Shown here: piece after piece, positions 1 through 5,660 of the stretch
How positions within the stretch are numbered: position 1 is the stretch's first letter
Layout: each line of letters begins with the position of its first letter
Assembly (NCBI GenBank): GCA_000715635.1
Contig: KL569108.1
Coordinates: 45,017-51,345 of the forward strand
DNA: 6,329 nucleotides
DNA from: Streptomyces violaceus
GTDB taxonomy: Bacteria > Actinomycetota > Actinomycetes > Streptomycetales > Streptomycetaceae
Direction: 5' to 3'
Translations under genes and position numbers: made by a program
The notes under the pieces: generated by a model
Seen by the model: only the letters and a program-made list of their open reading frames with translations
The model's database searches: none
Told to the model about the DNA's origin: nothing

Positions 1-113
1 GCCACAGGCGGCACCGCCCCCTCGTCCGACCAGAAACGCAAGGTTCGCACCGGAAGACCGGTGCGGTGCGCGAGCTGGCCGATCGTGAGCACATCGGGGC
101 GTTCGTCGTCCAT
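1..113 (-). CDS. MerR-family transcriptional regulator, N-terminal fragment (continues past the left edge)
   Basis: Read on the minus strand from the ATG at 113-111, the first 37 codons begin MDDERPDVLTIGQLAHRTGL and continue with PVRTLRFWSDEGAVPPV. The pattern 'LTIGQLA-x-RTGL-x-VRTLRFW' is the winged helix-turn-helix start of MerR regulators: the first helix and turn, then the recognition helix leading to the Arg-Phe/Tyr-Trp/Tyr motif. The effector-binding C-terminus lies outside the window, so the ligand and subfamily cannot be named. No Shine-Dalgarno sequence precedes the ATG; the upstream bases read CTCACCC. A promoter with the 19-bp spacer typical of MerR-controlled promoters lies directly upstream, so autoregulation and a leaderless transcript are likely. 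The gene diverges from nothing inside the window; the operon at 361-4429 runs in the same direction. Confidence 0.85.
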   Translation of the reverse strand, partial: MDDERPDVLTIGQLAHRTGLPVRTLRFWSDEGAVPPV

Positions 114-120
114 GGGTGAG

Positions 121-151
121 AGTCTGGACCTTACAGCCGCTGGAGACTCAA
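121..151 (-). promoter_or_regulatory. Candidate MerR-type promoter with 19-bp spacer
   Basis: On the minus strand, TTGAGT (151-146) and CAGACT (126-121) are separated by exactly 19 bp (145-127). The spacer contains the small dyad CAGC-G-GCTG flanked by CTC and AAGG. MerR-family activators are known to work on promoters whose spacer is lengthened to 19-20 bp, with the operator lying between the -35 and -10 boxes. Seven bases separate the -10 box from the ATG of the MerR gene, so transcription would start at or within a base or two of the start codon. The -10 match is modest (3 of 6 to TATAAT, though close to the actinobacterial TAGACT-like form), so this is a prediction. Confidence 0.5.
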
Positions 152-360
152 GCGCCTCAAGACGACATCTTGTGAGTTCTCCAGAGTCTGCCGAGTTCCC
201 TACCACCGCCAGGCGTCCGGGCGCATGACGATCAGCACGAGTGGTGAAGACTGGGCAGAAGCCTCACGAGCCCGGCGGACTACTGTTCGTAGCGCTCGGC
301 CTCGTTCTCGTCGCCGTTCCCGTGCCGCTCGAAGATGGCTCAGATGATTGCTTCCCGAGG
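152..360. other. Non-genic stretch with two coding-like C-terminal tails
   Basis: No intact gene is visible here. Two short minus-strand stretches have the third-position G/C bias of real genes. One at 339-280 reads AIFERHGNGDENEAERYEQ and ends in TAG. It is in the same frame as the hydrolase gene upstream, from which it is separated by that gene's TGA (363-361) and a second TGA (342-340). The other, at 253-200, reads roughly QSSPLVLIVMRPDAWRW and ends in TAG, in a different frame. Either may be the worn end of a lost gene or of a formerly longer hydrolase gene. I recognise neither. No convincing terminator for the operon was found; the stretch holds only weak partial palindromes. Confidence 0.35.
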
Positions 361-1521
361 TCATGATGCCGATGGCTGCATTGCTTCGCTGATCGCGGAG
401 GCGAGTTCCGGCAGGCCCCAATACACGGCATGGGTCCATAGGCCTGCGGTGGCGGCGTGAGGCAGCGCCAGGTCGACCGGTGATGTTCCGTCGGCAAGAC
501 GGAAGACACGGGAGGCGGCGAAGGCGAGTACGTCGAGAGGTTGCCAGAGGTTGGTCCAGCGGGCCAGCGAGTTCGGCAGACTGACCGGTTCGTGGCCGAC
601 GTAGGGGGAAAGTTGGCCTCCACGGGGGTCGCACAGGTGGAAGTACGCGGATTGAGAGCCGAAGGTGAGCAGCGACGAAGTCCACAGCGGTTCCTGCGCC
701 GTGGCCATGTCGACAGCGATCACTCCGCCGAGACTGTGTGCGACCAGCCGTACGGGGCGGCCCGGAGTGCGACCCAGCTCGGGGTCGACGGCGGCCACTT
801 GTTCCCATACCCGCGCGTGGATCTGCTCGCGATGGCGTTGATAGACGAGTACATCGCCCAGGAACCTTGTGGCGCCTGGTCCGAAGTGGTGTCGCAAGCT
901 GTGGTTCATCCTGCCGGCGACCGCCTTCATTGCCGCGCCTGCGACACGGTCCAGGTCCGCGAGCCGACGCCGGATCATCGAGCGGAGAGTGCCGTCAGCG
1001 GGCGCTGCGCCACGAAGCCCGGCCCAGGGATGATCCGTCTCCTGCGTGTAGGTGACCGCGCGGGCGATGGCCCTTCCGGTCTCATTGAGAAGTGACGGGT
1101 CATCGGAACGTGACAGCCACTGGGTCGTCGGCCATTCCTCGGCGAGCGCTGCAAGCACCTGGTCCGCGTCCGGACTGTCGCGGCCTTCACGCAGTCCGCC
1201 GTTCTGCGATGGATCCAAGCTTTGGCGGATCGCGTCCCGCAGGGCCATCGGCAGGTCTCCTGGCGCGGGCTCCACCGCTTCGCCGAGCAGGGTGGCCAGC
1301 AGCAGCCCGGACGGTGCGTCAGCAGTCTCGGGAGTATCACGCAGCCCGGCGGAGCGGGAAGGCAGTGCAAGGTCGATGAAACGGTCATCCGCGCCGAGGT
1401 CACCCCAGTAGACCGGTACCAGGATTGTCCCCGCGGCATCCTGCAGGGCCGCCACGGTAGTGATGAATGCCTGCGGGTCACGGTTGCCGACGCCGTGGAT
1501 GACGAAGACCGGCTCGTCCAT
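361..1521 (-). CDS. Alpha/beta-hydrolase (lipase/esterase-like), second gene of the VWA-CHAT operon
   Basis: The 386-residue protein has an alpha/beta-hydrolase fold. An early strand and turn FVIHGVGNR (6-14) carries the HG motif that helps form the oxyanion hole. The nucleophile elbow is VAHSLGG (260-266), giving Ser263. WTNLWQPLD (322-330) places the likely acid at Asp330, and LWTHAVYW (361-368) gives the likely base His364. About 250 residues separate the HG motif from the nucleophile, far more than in a minimal hydrolase, and hold a mostly helical insert. There is no signal peptide or membrane segment, so it is probably cytoplasmic. The ATG is preceded by AGGAGAGGC. The gene starts 31 bp after the stop of the VWA-CHAT gene, so the two are almost certainly co-transcribed. 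Fold and triad are clear. The substrate is unknown; the HGVG start and AHSLGG elbow resemble DUF676/PGAP1-type lipases. A role as a toxic effector released or activated by the neighbouring protease is inference. Confidence 0.85.
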   Translation of the reverse strand: MDEPVFVIHGVGNRDPQAFITTVAALQDAAGTILVPVYWGDLGADDRFIDLALPSRSAGLRDTPETADAPSGLLLATLLGEAVEPAPGDLPMALRDAIRQSLDPSQNGGLREGRDSPDADQVLAALAEEWPTTQWLSRSDDPSLLNETGRAIARAVTYTQETDHPWAGLRGAAPADGTLRSMIRRRLADLDRVAGAAMKAVAGRMNHSLRHHFGPGATRFLGDVLVYQRHREQIHARVWEQVAAVDPELGRTPGRPVRLVAHSLGGVIAVDMATAQEPLWTSSLLTFGSQSAYFHLCDPRGGQLSPYVGHEPVSLPNSLARWTNLWQPLDVLAFAASRVFRLADGTSPVDLALPHAATAGLWTHAVYWGLPELASAISEAMQPSAS

Positions 1522-1552
1522 GCCTCTCCTGTCCGGGGTCTACCAGTGGGCT

Positions 1553-4429
1553 CTAACGTAGGGCGGCACAGGCCGCGGGGCTGCCGTACACGGCGTACGC
1601 CAGCCAGGTGGGATCCCCGCTTTGGTCGCGGATCGCTCGCCGTGCGTTCAGGGACGCCTGCCCCAGACTCTGGCCCTCAGCGACCAGACACTCGTAGAAC
1701 GATTCGGCGAAGAGCAGCGCGGAGTCGGACCGTACCGGCCACAACGTGCCGACGAACGCCCCTGCGCCCGCCTGCAGAAACTGCGGCGCCCAGCCCAGGC
1801 CGGTCGAAAACCAGTCGATCTGGCCGGCGCTGCGACAGGCGTTGAAGAAGACCAGCGGATGGGTGGTACGCAGGGCTCCGGAGTGGGTGGCGTAGGCGAG
1901 ATCGATCGGATCGAACGGGCCATCCGCCATCGTGACGTGAGAGCCGGCACTCGTGAACGAGTTGTGGCAGGCGAAGTGCAGCAACCCGTCGAGTCCCTCG
2001 TCGATGAGATCGCTCACGGCGGCGCCATGCGTCAGGGTTCCGCCGTCGGTCACCGCGTCACCCAGTCTCGCCCGAAGCGCGACCACTTCACGCTCTGCTT
2101 CGGGCGGCGAGCCAGGCGGCACCACAAAAGCAGCGCGAGACAGGGACAGCTCGCGTACCCGGTCCTGCCCGAAGACCCGGCGCACCACGGGCAGCCACTC
2201 AGCGAGGAATCCGTCGCCCTCCCTCTGGCCGTCCAGGGGATACAGCAGCTCCCAGGGCACGACGTCGTGCTCACCGAGCACGGTCAGAGCGGTGACGTGC
2301 CCGATCTCCTCCCAGAACTGCTGACGCACGGCATCGGGCACCGCCGTGGCCCACAGCTGCACGCCGAGGTTGATCAGCCGCCGCCGGGCCTGACGATGAT
2401 CTCTGCCTCCACCCTGTCCGGCCGCGGCCGCCGTACGCCGAAGCTCGTCGTAGATCCGTTCCCTCGCACCGTGGGAATCGCCTGCCACGAGGCGGAAGGA
2501 CTCGGGGGCGTAGGTGGTTTCACTGAGGAGCTGGAAACTGTAGGCACCGTCCGGGCCTTTGAGGACCTGCAAGGTCACCTCGCCCGGGTCGAACGCGAGC
2601 GTGGTGAGCGGTGCAGTGCGCGGTGGGCCGTCCCTGGCCGGCGTGTCGGGCTGTACGGAGACCTGGGAGCGCAGTTCGCCGAGGAAGGTGCCTTTGTGGA
2701 AGGCCCGGACGGTAACGGTGTGCAGTCCGGGTGTCATGGTCCTCAGGCCGAATTGCAGCCAGTGCGAGTCCTGGCCGGGAGGAACGGTCAGCTCTTGCTG
2801 CAGGTCTCCCAGGGCCAGCAGGCCGGGCGCGTGCACGGTGATCAGAAGTTGCGCTCCCCTTGCCGGGATGCGAAAGCTCCGAAGTGCCACGCCAGGACCA
2901 CCAGTTCCCCGGGTGACCCGCACGTGCAGGGGCACCTCCCGCCCGGGAGGCGCCTGCTCAACCAACTCCGCTTCCAGTAGCCTCGGCTCTCCGCCGTGCA
3001 CGTCACCGCTACTGTGCTGCGGCCTGTTCGGGCCGTTGCCCCCAGGGCGAAGCACTCTCGTGGTGTCCTCGGTCCCCACCACACCCGGGCGCCCGACCGC
3101 ACGGACCGTCTTGGTCGACCGTGTCGCCAGGGTCATCTCGTCAGCGTCGGCGACCTCTGTCCTCAGTCGCACACGGCCGGTGGGGGCATCGACGACGTCC
3201 ACCACCCTGGCGAGCAGTCTCGTGGTCTCGTCGTTCCCCAAAGCGCCGGCGAGCCGAACCGCGCGGCCCAGTTTGGCCGCTGCCCCCTCATCGTCACCCG
3301 CCCTGCGGGCGTCGAGGCCCTCCTGAATGGCCTCAGCCAGTTCCACCTGTCCCGTGTAGTGGGCGACCATCGGATTGATCGAGGTGACCGCCGCCATGTC
3401 GTCGGTCCACACCGCGTGGACCAGGCCTTGGCCGAGCGTGTGAGCCCTGCCGTCGTCCTGCTGTACGACCAGCGAGATGCGGGCAGCGAGCATCTCCTGG
3501 CCGATGCCCGCCTCTGGGACGCGGACGGAGATGTGGTAGTCGCGGGACTCATCACCCCAGGAGCCCGTCGGATAGTCATCGGCGCGCGGTCCCGCCGATG
3601 CACGCCGGTCGGTCAACTCCTCGACGGTGGGTGCGACCTGCTTCACGAACGAGGTCTCGACGCCTACGGGGGTCCACAGCCGCAACGCGACATCGGCGAC
3701 CTTCTTGCCCATCGCCTTCTCCATCAACTGGGTGAAGTCGTCCACCAGACCGGCCGGGTCGGCGACGATGTCCGCGCTGCCCAGCAGCGCCGAGGCGATG
3801 CCCGTGACCTCCTTCACCTCCCAGTCCGTACCCACCCCGCGCGCGTCGCAGGTGAAACGGCCTGAGCAGGCCTCCAGCGCGGCCTGCAGGTCCTCGGGCG
3901 ACTCGTGCTCGTTCCGTCCGTCGGTGAGCAGGATCGCGTGCCGGATCCCCACGTCTGCGGAGTGCAGCAGCCGGTCGGCGAGCCGCAACCAGGTACTGAT
4001 CGCGGTGCCACCGCCAACGGAGATCTTGCGCAGCGCCTGTTTGGCCTCTGCCCGGGAGCGGGCGTCGGCGACGGCGAGGTTGCCACCAGCCGGATAGACC
4101 TCCGTGGCCTGGTGCGTACCGCCCACAACTGCGAAGTGCACGCCGTCGCGCAACGCGTCGATCGCGGCGGCCGTCGCCTCCATGACTTCGCGCATTTTGG
4201 TCGGCGGAAAATCCATGGACCCGGAACAGTCGACCAGGACCACCACCGCCGCACCTTGCCCCGACGCGGTGCCGTCCAGGTGCGGTTCGGTCACGAAACC
4301 GCCGATGTCGCCACCGGTCGCCGTGACCGTGACGATGGCATTGACCTCCCTGCCGCCCTCCGGCAGATGCTCATTCTGGTAGACCTCGACTCTGAACTGC
4401 GGCGCAAAGGATTTCAAGAAGTTGGCCAT
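1553..4429 (-). CDS. VWA domain - Ig-like region - CHAT caspase-like protease
   Basis: The protein has 958 residues from the ATG at 4429. Residues 1-440 match, from memory, a complete stand-alone actinobacterial VWA protein, starting MANFLKSFAPQF and ending near DTRSTKTVR-type sequence (here ATRSTKTVR). The metal (MIDAS) site is complete: DCSGS (Asp67, Ser69, Ser71), Thr142 in GGGTAIS and Asp170 in LLTDGRNE. A Gly/Pro-rich linker follows (about 448-485), then an Ig-like beta-sandwich (about 490-595), a second beta segment (about 606-648), a helical part (about 653-708) and the CHAT domain (about 709-958). The CHAT domain contains VVPWELL, HFACH (His822) and FFNACRSA (Cys865), the expected His-Cys protease dyad. 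No signal peptide or membrane segment is seen. The gene is first in a two-gene operon with the hydrolase. A VWA protein fused to an intact cysteine protease, without an NTPase in the same chain, suggests a partner-sensing protease. Its target is unknown. Confidence 0.9.
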   Translation of the reverse strand: MANFLKSFAPQFRVEVYQNEHLPEGGREVNAIVTVTATGGDIGGFVTEPHLDGTASGQGAAVVVLVDCSGSMDFPPTKMREVMEATAAAIDALRDGVHFAVVGGTHQATEVYPAGGNLAVADARSRAEAKQALRKISVGGGTAISTWLRLADRLLHSADVGIRHAILLTDGRNEHESPEDLQAALEACSGRFTCDARGVGTDWEVKEVTGIASALLGSADIVADPAGLVDDFTQLMEKAMGKKVADVALRLWTPVGVETSFVKQVAPTVEELTDRRASAGPRADDYPTGSWGDESRDYHISVRVPEAGIGQEMLAARISLVVQQDDGRAHTLGQGLVHAVWTDDMAAVTSINPMVAHYTGQVELAEAIQEGLDARRAGDDEGAAAKLGRAVRLAGALGNDETTRLLARVVDVVDAPTGRVRLRTEVADADEMTLATRSTKTVRAVGRPGVVGTEDTTRVLRPGGNGPNRPQHSSGDVHGGEPRLLEAELVEQAPPGREVPLHVRVTRGTGGPGVALRSFRIPARGAQLLITVHAPGLLALGDLQQELTVPPGQDSHWLQFGLRTMTPGLHTVTVRAFHKGTFLGELRSQVSVQPDTPARDGPPRTAPLTTLAFDPGEVTLQVLKGPDGAYSFQLLSETTYAPESFRLVAGDSHGARERIYDELRRTAAAAGQGGGRDHRQARRRLINLGVQLWATAVPDAVRQQFWEEIGHVTALTVLGEHDVVPWELLYPLDGQREGDGFLAEWLPVVRRVFGQDRVRELSLSRAAFVVPPGSPPEAEREVVALRARLGDAVTDGGTLTHGAAVSDLIDEGLDGLLHFACHNSFTSAGSHVTMADGPFDPIDLAYATHSGALRTTHPLVFFNACRSAGQIDWFSTGLGWAPQFLQAGAGAFVGTLWPVRSDSALLFAESFYECLVAEGQSLGQASLNARRAIRDQSGDPTWLAYAVYGSPAACAALR

Positions 4430-4437
4430 GGATTCCA

Positions 4438-4444
4438 CTCCCCT
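4438..4444 (-). promoter_or_regulatory. Ribosome binding site that fixes the VWA-CHAT start
   Basis: On the minus strand AGGGGAG (4444-4438) lies eight bases before the ATG at 4429-4427. An in-frame GTG at 4438-4436, which would add Val(Met)-Glu-Ser, overlaps the last G of this site and so could not be initiated from it. The protein read from the ATG also starts like its relatives (MANF-x-KS). The ATG is therefore preferred over the GTG. Confidence 0.75.
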
Positions 4445-4569
4445 AAGACTTCGAGCGGCAGTTGGGCGACATCTCCTCGCTGGCCGTGATCGTGCGTCTC
4501 AGTCACTCGGCAGTCGTGTGCCTTGCTGATGTGGCGCGCAATCCAGGCACTCTGAGCTCCAGGACGGTA

Positions 4570-4597
4570 CTGCCCCCGGCGGCTCATCCGGGGGCAG
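4570..4597. terminator. Perfect 10-bp GC-rich stem-loop
   Basis: CTGCCCCCGG (4570-4579) and CCGGGGGCAG (4588-4597) are perfect reverse complements around an 8-base loop. The strength fits a factor-independent terminator of the actinobacterial kind, which often lacks a T-run, but neither side carries one. It sits 141 bp before the VWA-CHAT ATG. It could be a terminator insulating the operon from whatever once lay upstream, a structure in a long 5' leader, or a protein-binding site. Confidence 0.5.
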
Positions 4598-4714
4598 CCT
4601 GCCATACCTTCACGTTGTCGTGGACGCCCCCATCCAGCGGCAATCAACCGCAACTCTGCTCGCCTCGCTGCACTGCCTGTCGTGTCCCGGTCGGTTTCTG
4701 ATTCCGGGTAAGAA

Positions 4715-4729
4715 GAGCCTTTTCGGCTC
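4715..4729 (-). terminator. Weak hairpin, possible terminator of the VOC remnant
   Basis: On the minus strand GAGCC-GAAAA-GGCTC is followed by TTCTTACC. The five-base stem with an A-rich loop and a partial T-run lies about 55 bp downstream of the stop codon of the VOC-like tail at 4784, which is where that gene's terminator would be expected. The stem is short, so support is limited. Confidence 0.3.
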
Positions 4730-4783
4730 GGCCTCGCCGCCACGTCACCACGGACCCGCTCGCTGCCGCGCTGCCGGCGAGTG

Positions 4784-4852
4784 TCATTCCGTCGGCGTGC
4801 CGATCCGAAGCCGGTTGCCGTCAGGGGCGCGCAACTCGCCTTTGAGTAGGAG
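4784..4852 (-). pseudogene. C-terminal remnant of a VOC (glyoxalase/bleomycin-resistance) protein
   Basis: The minus-strand frame ending in TGA at 4786-4784 reads KGELRAPDGNRLRIGTPTE. This matches the last strand of VOC-superfamily proteins, whose usual ending is 'RDPDGNRLRIG' and includes the metal-site region. Upstream in the same frame the sequence (VNRDRARGLLL) does not continue the VOC pattern, so only the tail is left. The gene was probably cut by a deletion or recombination between this tail and the hydrolase tail that begins only about 14 bp further upstream. Family assignment rests on one short motif, so it is moderate. Confidence 0.5.
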
Positions 4853-4865
4853 CCCTCGGGCTCGA

Positions 4866-5075
4866 TCACGATTGACCGAGACAGTGCCTCGCTGCCGCGA
4901 CGAGTGTGAGGGCTGCGGCACTCGCTCCGCCGACGGGCGGGCTGACGTTGGTGGTGAAGGCCATGCCGACGGAGAACCGAGGATCGGCCAGCGCGAGCGA
5001 GCCGGCGTGTCCGTCATGTCCGTATGACCGCCCAGACGCCGCGCACCCCATCCTCATCGACATGCCGAACAGCTC
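4866..5075 (-). pseudogene. C-terminal remnant of a class-C beta-lactamase-like serine hydrolase
   Basis: Seventy codons with strong third-position G/C bias end in TGA at 4868-4866. They contain SYGHDGHAGSLALADPRF, then MAFTTNVSPPVGG, then LVAAARHCL. The pattern 'GH-x-G-xx-GSLA-x-ADP' followed by 'xxTN' is the C-terminal end of the beta-lactamase/EstB/penicillin-binding family, where the equivalent of the KTG triad is HxG (here His-Asp-Gly or His-Ala-Gly). The open frame runs back to about 5213, but upstream of about 5075 it no longer resembles the family. The SxxK and YxN motifs that carry catalysis are absent from the window. It is therefore a truncated, inactive relic. Confidence 0.6.
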
Positions 5076-5187
5076 ACTACCGACGGAGTCGCGCTCAGGC
5101 TGTCGTCGTTCATCGACGACGAGGACCAGGGCCCGGACAAGGAGCAGACCTGTGACGGGCGGTGAGACCTCCTCCCGGTAGTGGAAC

Positions 5188-5389
5188 GTGGAAGTCGTCC
5201 TCGCCGGCGACACGGGCGCCCCGCTGGTCCCTCCCCCCGCGCGGGGCCCCGGACCTCGCGGTGCTGACCACCTGCGGGCTGGCGGGAGACTTCGAGTACA
5301 CGGTCAGCGTGTTCCCGCCCGGCCATCAGCGCGGCGGGCCCCGAGGCTCAGCCCCCGGTTGCCCGCTTGGAGAGCGGCGCAGCGGGTGA
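5188..5389 (+). pseudogene. Frameshifted coding fragment of unknown family
   Basis: From GTG at 5188, VEVVLAGDTGAPLV has near-perfect third-position G/C. After a C/G homopolymer tract (5233-5250) the coding-like frame continues one register over as APDLAVLTTCGLAGDFEYTV and then SVFPPGHQ, stopping at 5389. Joined, the two pieces read as one protein, so a single-base-type shift in the tract is the simplest explanation: real decay, or a sequencing error in CCCCGCGCGGGG. In the first frame TAG lies at 5179-5181, just before TGG AAC GTG, so the N-terminus is either at GTG 5188 or lost. I do not recognise the family. The fragment is on the opposite strand from the two neighbouring remnants. Confidence 0.4.
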
Positions 5390-5493
5390 TCGGTCGCTGC
5401 CCCAGCGGCAGAGTTCGCCGGCTCGCATCTCGGTCACACGGCAGCCTGAGGCACGGAGGCCACGCCTGTCCGACTTACGACGCTGACACCTGG

Positions 5494-5542
5494 TGTTGAC
5501 TGAAACATCAACTCGTCACACCTGAAACACAGTTGTCGCACA
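5494..5542. repeat. 49-bp block with 22-bp-spaced direct repeats, TGT...ACA ends
   Basis: The block starts TGTTGAC and ends GCACA. TGAAACA occurs at 5501-5507 and again at 5523-5529, exactly 22 bp (two helical turns) apart. Each copy is followed by a related TCG(T)CACA stretch. GTTGA (5495-5499) and TCAAC (5508-5512) form an inverted repeat within it. TG...CA ends and tandem imperfect binding repeats are features of insertion-sequence termini such as those of IS3/IS481-type elements. The same structure could be a tandem operator for the secreted-protein gene downstream. No transposase is visible, and no second copy was found in the window. Confidence 0.35.
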
Positions 5543-5660
5543 TCCTTCTGGTTGACAGACTCGCCTCGCCGACGGAAACACGCGGACAAGGGTGCGAACA
5601 CGTACGCGGAAGCATCACGTCGGCGGACGGGCTTACGTCATCTCACCAGGGGGAACATCC

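Larger units (their letters stand above)
4430..5660. other. 1.2-kb region without an intact gene, containing gene debris
   Basis: No uninterrupted gene with a domain, a ribosome binding site and consistent codon use occurs here. The stretch nearest the operon (4445-4780) shows only two hairpins and a run of weak frames. The middle (4784-5389) holds at least three coding remnants, two on the minus and one on the plus strand, each listed separately. The last part (5390-5660) holds a repeat block and the leader of the secreted-protein gene. I could not locate a convincing promoter for the VWA-CHAT operon; it must lie somewhere upstream of 4444 on the minus strand. Confidence 0.6.

Noticed and set aside
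200..808. Minus-strand frame overlapping the hydrolase gene
   Set aside because: Very Arg/Pro-rich, no domain, out of register with the hydrolase. Only its last codons (253-200) look gene-like and are described separately.
1622..3326. Long plus-strand open frames opposite the VWA-CHAT gene
   Set aside because: They lie antisense to a gene with complete domain motifs, lack recognisable domains, and are the long antisense frames expected in high-GC DNA.
4436..4438. GTG as the start of the VWA-CHAT gene
   Set aside because: It overlaps the ribosome binding site, while the ATG at 4429 has correct spacing and gives the expected family N-terminus.
4414..4869. 151-codon minus-strand frame overlapping the VWA-CHAT start
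   Set aside because: Low-complexity Arg/Ser-rich sequence without a motif. It runs through the VOC remnant in the wrong frame and overlaps the ribosome binding site and start of the real gene.
4462..5027. Plus-strand frames upstream of the operon
   Set aside because: Ser/Pro/Arg-rich translations without motifs, antisense to the two recognisable remnants.
5395..5450. Possible tyrosine-recombinase scrap on the minus strand (reads TEMRAGELCRW) and a small CTGCC/GGCAG hairpin
   Set aside because: The motif is too short, the surrounding frame does not continue like an integrase, and the stem is only five bases.
5552..5580. TTGACA as a -35 box for the secreted-protein gene
   Set aside because: At 16-18 bp spacing the -10 candidates (for example GAAACA at 5575) match poorly, so I did not list it as a promoter.
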